Shown here piece by piece: positions 63,793 to 64,000 of a stretch of DNA of 64,000 nt. Positions within the stretch are counted from its first letter, which is position 1. Every line of letters begins with the position of its first letter. A model generated the notes under the pieces. It searched no databases and had not been told where the DNA came from. It was given only the letters and a program-made list of their open reading frames with translations. Both the position numbers and the translations under genes were made by a program. The stretch is from NCBI GenBank assembly GCA_938045585.1, contig CALIAU010000022.1:62001-126000 (forward strand). The letters are read 5' to 3'. This DNA comes from an uncultured Saprospiraceae bacterium. GTDB lineage: Bacteria; Bacteroidota; Bacteroidia; Chitinophagales; Saprospiraceae.

Positions 63793-64000
63793 TTATATTG
63801 ATGGCTCGGTAGTTTTTCAACAAAACCACTAATTCCCCCTACTTGTTTTAAAGATAAAAAAGCTAAGATAATAGCAACAGGAATCATTATTATCAGCTGC
63901 ATAAAATCACTTGCTACCACTGCCCATGATCCTCCAATAAGAGAGATAATGAGAACAGTAATTCCAACAGCGAGAACTGTCATTTCCATACTTACCCCAA
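63717..64000 (-). CDS. Sodium:solute symporter, internal fragment truncated by a frame end
   Basis: The minus-strand frame is open to the window's right edge. It encodes at least 94 residues, including VLAVGITVLIISLIGGSWAV, then SDFMQLIIMIP and IVWLWFIA, typical of the middle of sodium:solute symporters (SSS family). The fragment then ends prematurely in SFCHLKLY at 63717, exactly where a different gene's C-terminal part begins. Normal members have many more helices after this point. So this is a broken gene or an assembly junction. Confidence 0.7.
   Translation of the reverse strand, partial: GVSMEMTVLAVGITVLIISLIGGSWAVVASDFMQLIIMIPVAIILAFLSLKQVGGISGFVEKLPSHQYNWSELADSKIVWLWFIASFCHLKLY

Overview
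This 64 kb window reads as a chromosomal segment of a Gram-negative Bacteroidota, most likely from the Saprospiria/Chitinophagia side (inference). The evidence is AT-rich DNA, four proteins with type IX secretion (T9SS) sorting domains, a FecR/ECF-sigma/TonB-receptor set, an LptD/LptE outer-membrane assembly system, DUF1684 and DUF2853 proteins, and an FtsZ ending in a NSFLHDNVD-like tail. No phage, insertion sequence, CRISPR array or rRNA was seen.

Layout. 1-7.4 kb is the division/cell-wall (dcw) operon murD(end)-ftsW-murG-murC-ftsQ-ftsA-ftsZ, closed by a strong terminator. 7.4-9.7 kb holds a small lipoprotein, tRNA-Arg(UCG), about 1 kb of hairpin-rich DNA without ORFs, a DUF2853 gene and a small hypothetical gene. 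9.8-20 kb is envelope biogenesis: ABC exporter, membrane protein with a disrupted 5' end, murB, a family-4-like uracil-DNA glycosylase, an MCE/MlaD protein, an amidase and lptD. 20-20.76 kb is a second ORF-free stretch with several hairpins and terminators. 20.8-28 kb holds a PA14-OmpA protein, a TPR lipoprotein, a beta-helix protein, a patatin-like phospholipase, a T9SS protein and repeats.

28-37 kb carries a tocopherol-cyclase-like protein, a DUF1295 protein, an MFS transporter, a serine hydrolase and a LysR regulator divergent from hutH-hutU, which catalyse the first two steps of histidine degradation. 37-46.5 kb has a DUF937 protein, a giant SdrD-B repeat T9SS protein, a DUF1684 lipoprotein, and a TonB receptor with FecR and an ECF sigma factor. 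These last three are divergent from a 1513-residue GH74-like plus GH9 glucanase (46.6-51.2 kb). 51-59 kb encodes bestrophin plus carbonic anhydrase, an oxidoreductase, a PKD lipoprotein and xylA-xylB. 59-62.6 kb has lptE, a sigma-54 activator and miaB. The right edge shows a T9SS C-terminus joined to a truncated sodium:solute symporter.

Themes: envelope building, and secreted plant-polysaccharide (beta-glucan, possibly xyloglucan) breakdown linked to xylose use. The most unusual sequence observations are the GH74-GH9-T9SS fusion with its divergent signalling set, the carbonic anhydrase/bestrophin pair, two genes whose starts do not fit the reading frame, a precisely phased 8-mer/26-mer repeat, two candidate non-coding RNA regions, and the gene-fusion junction near the right edge. 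All functional statements are from reading the sequence; no database search was run.
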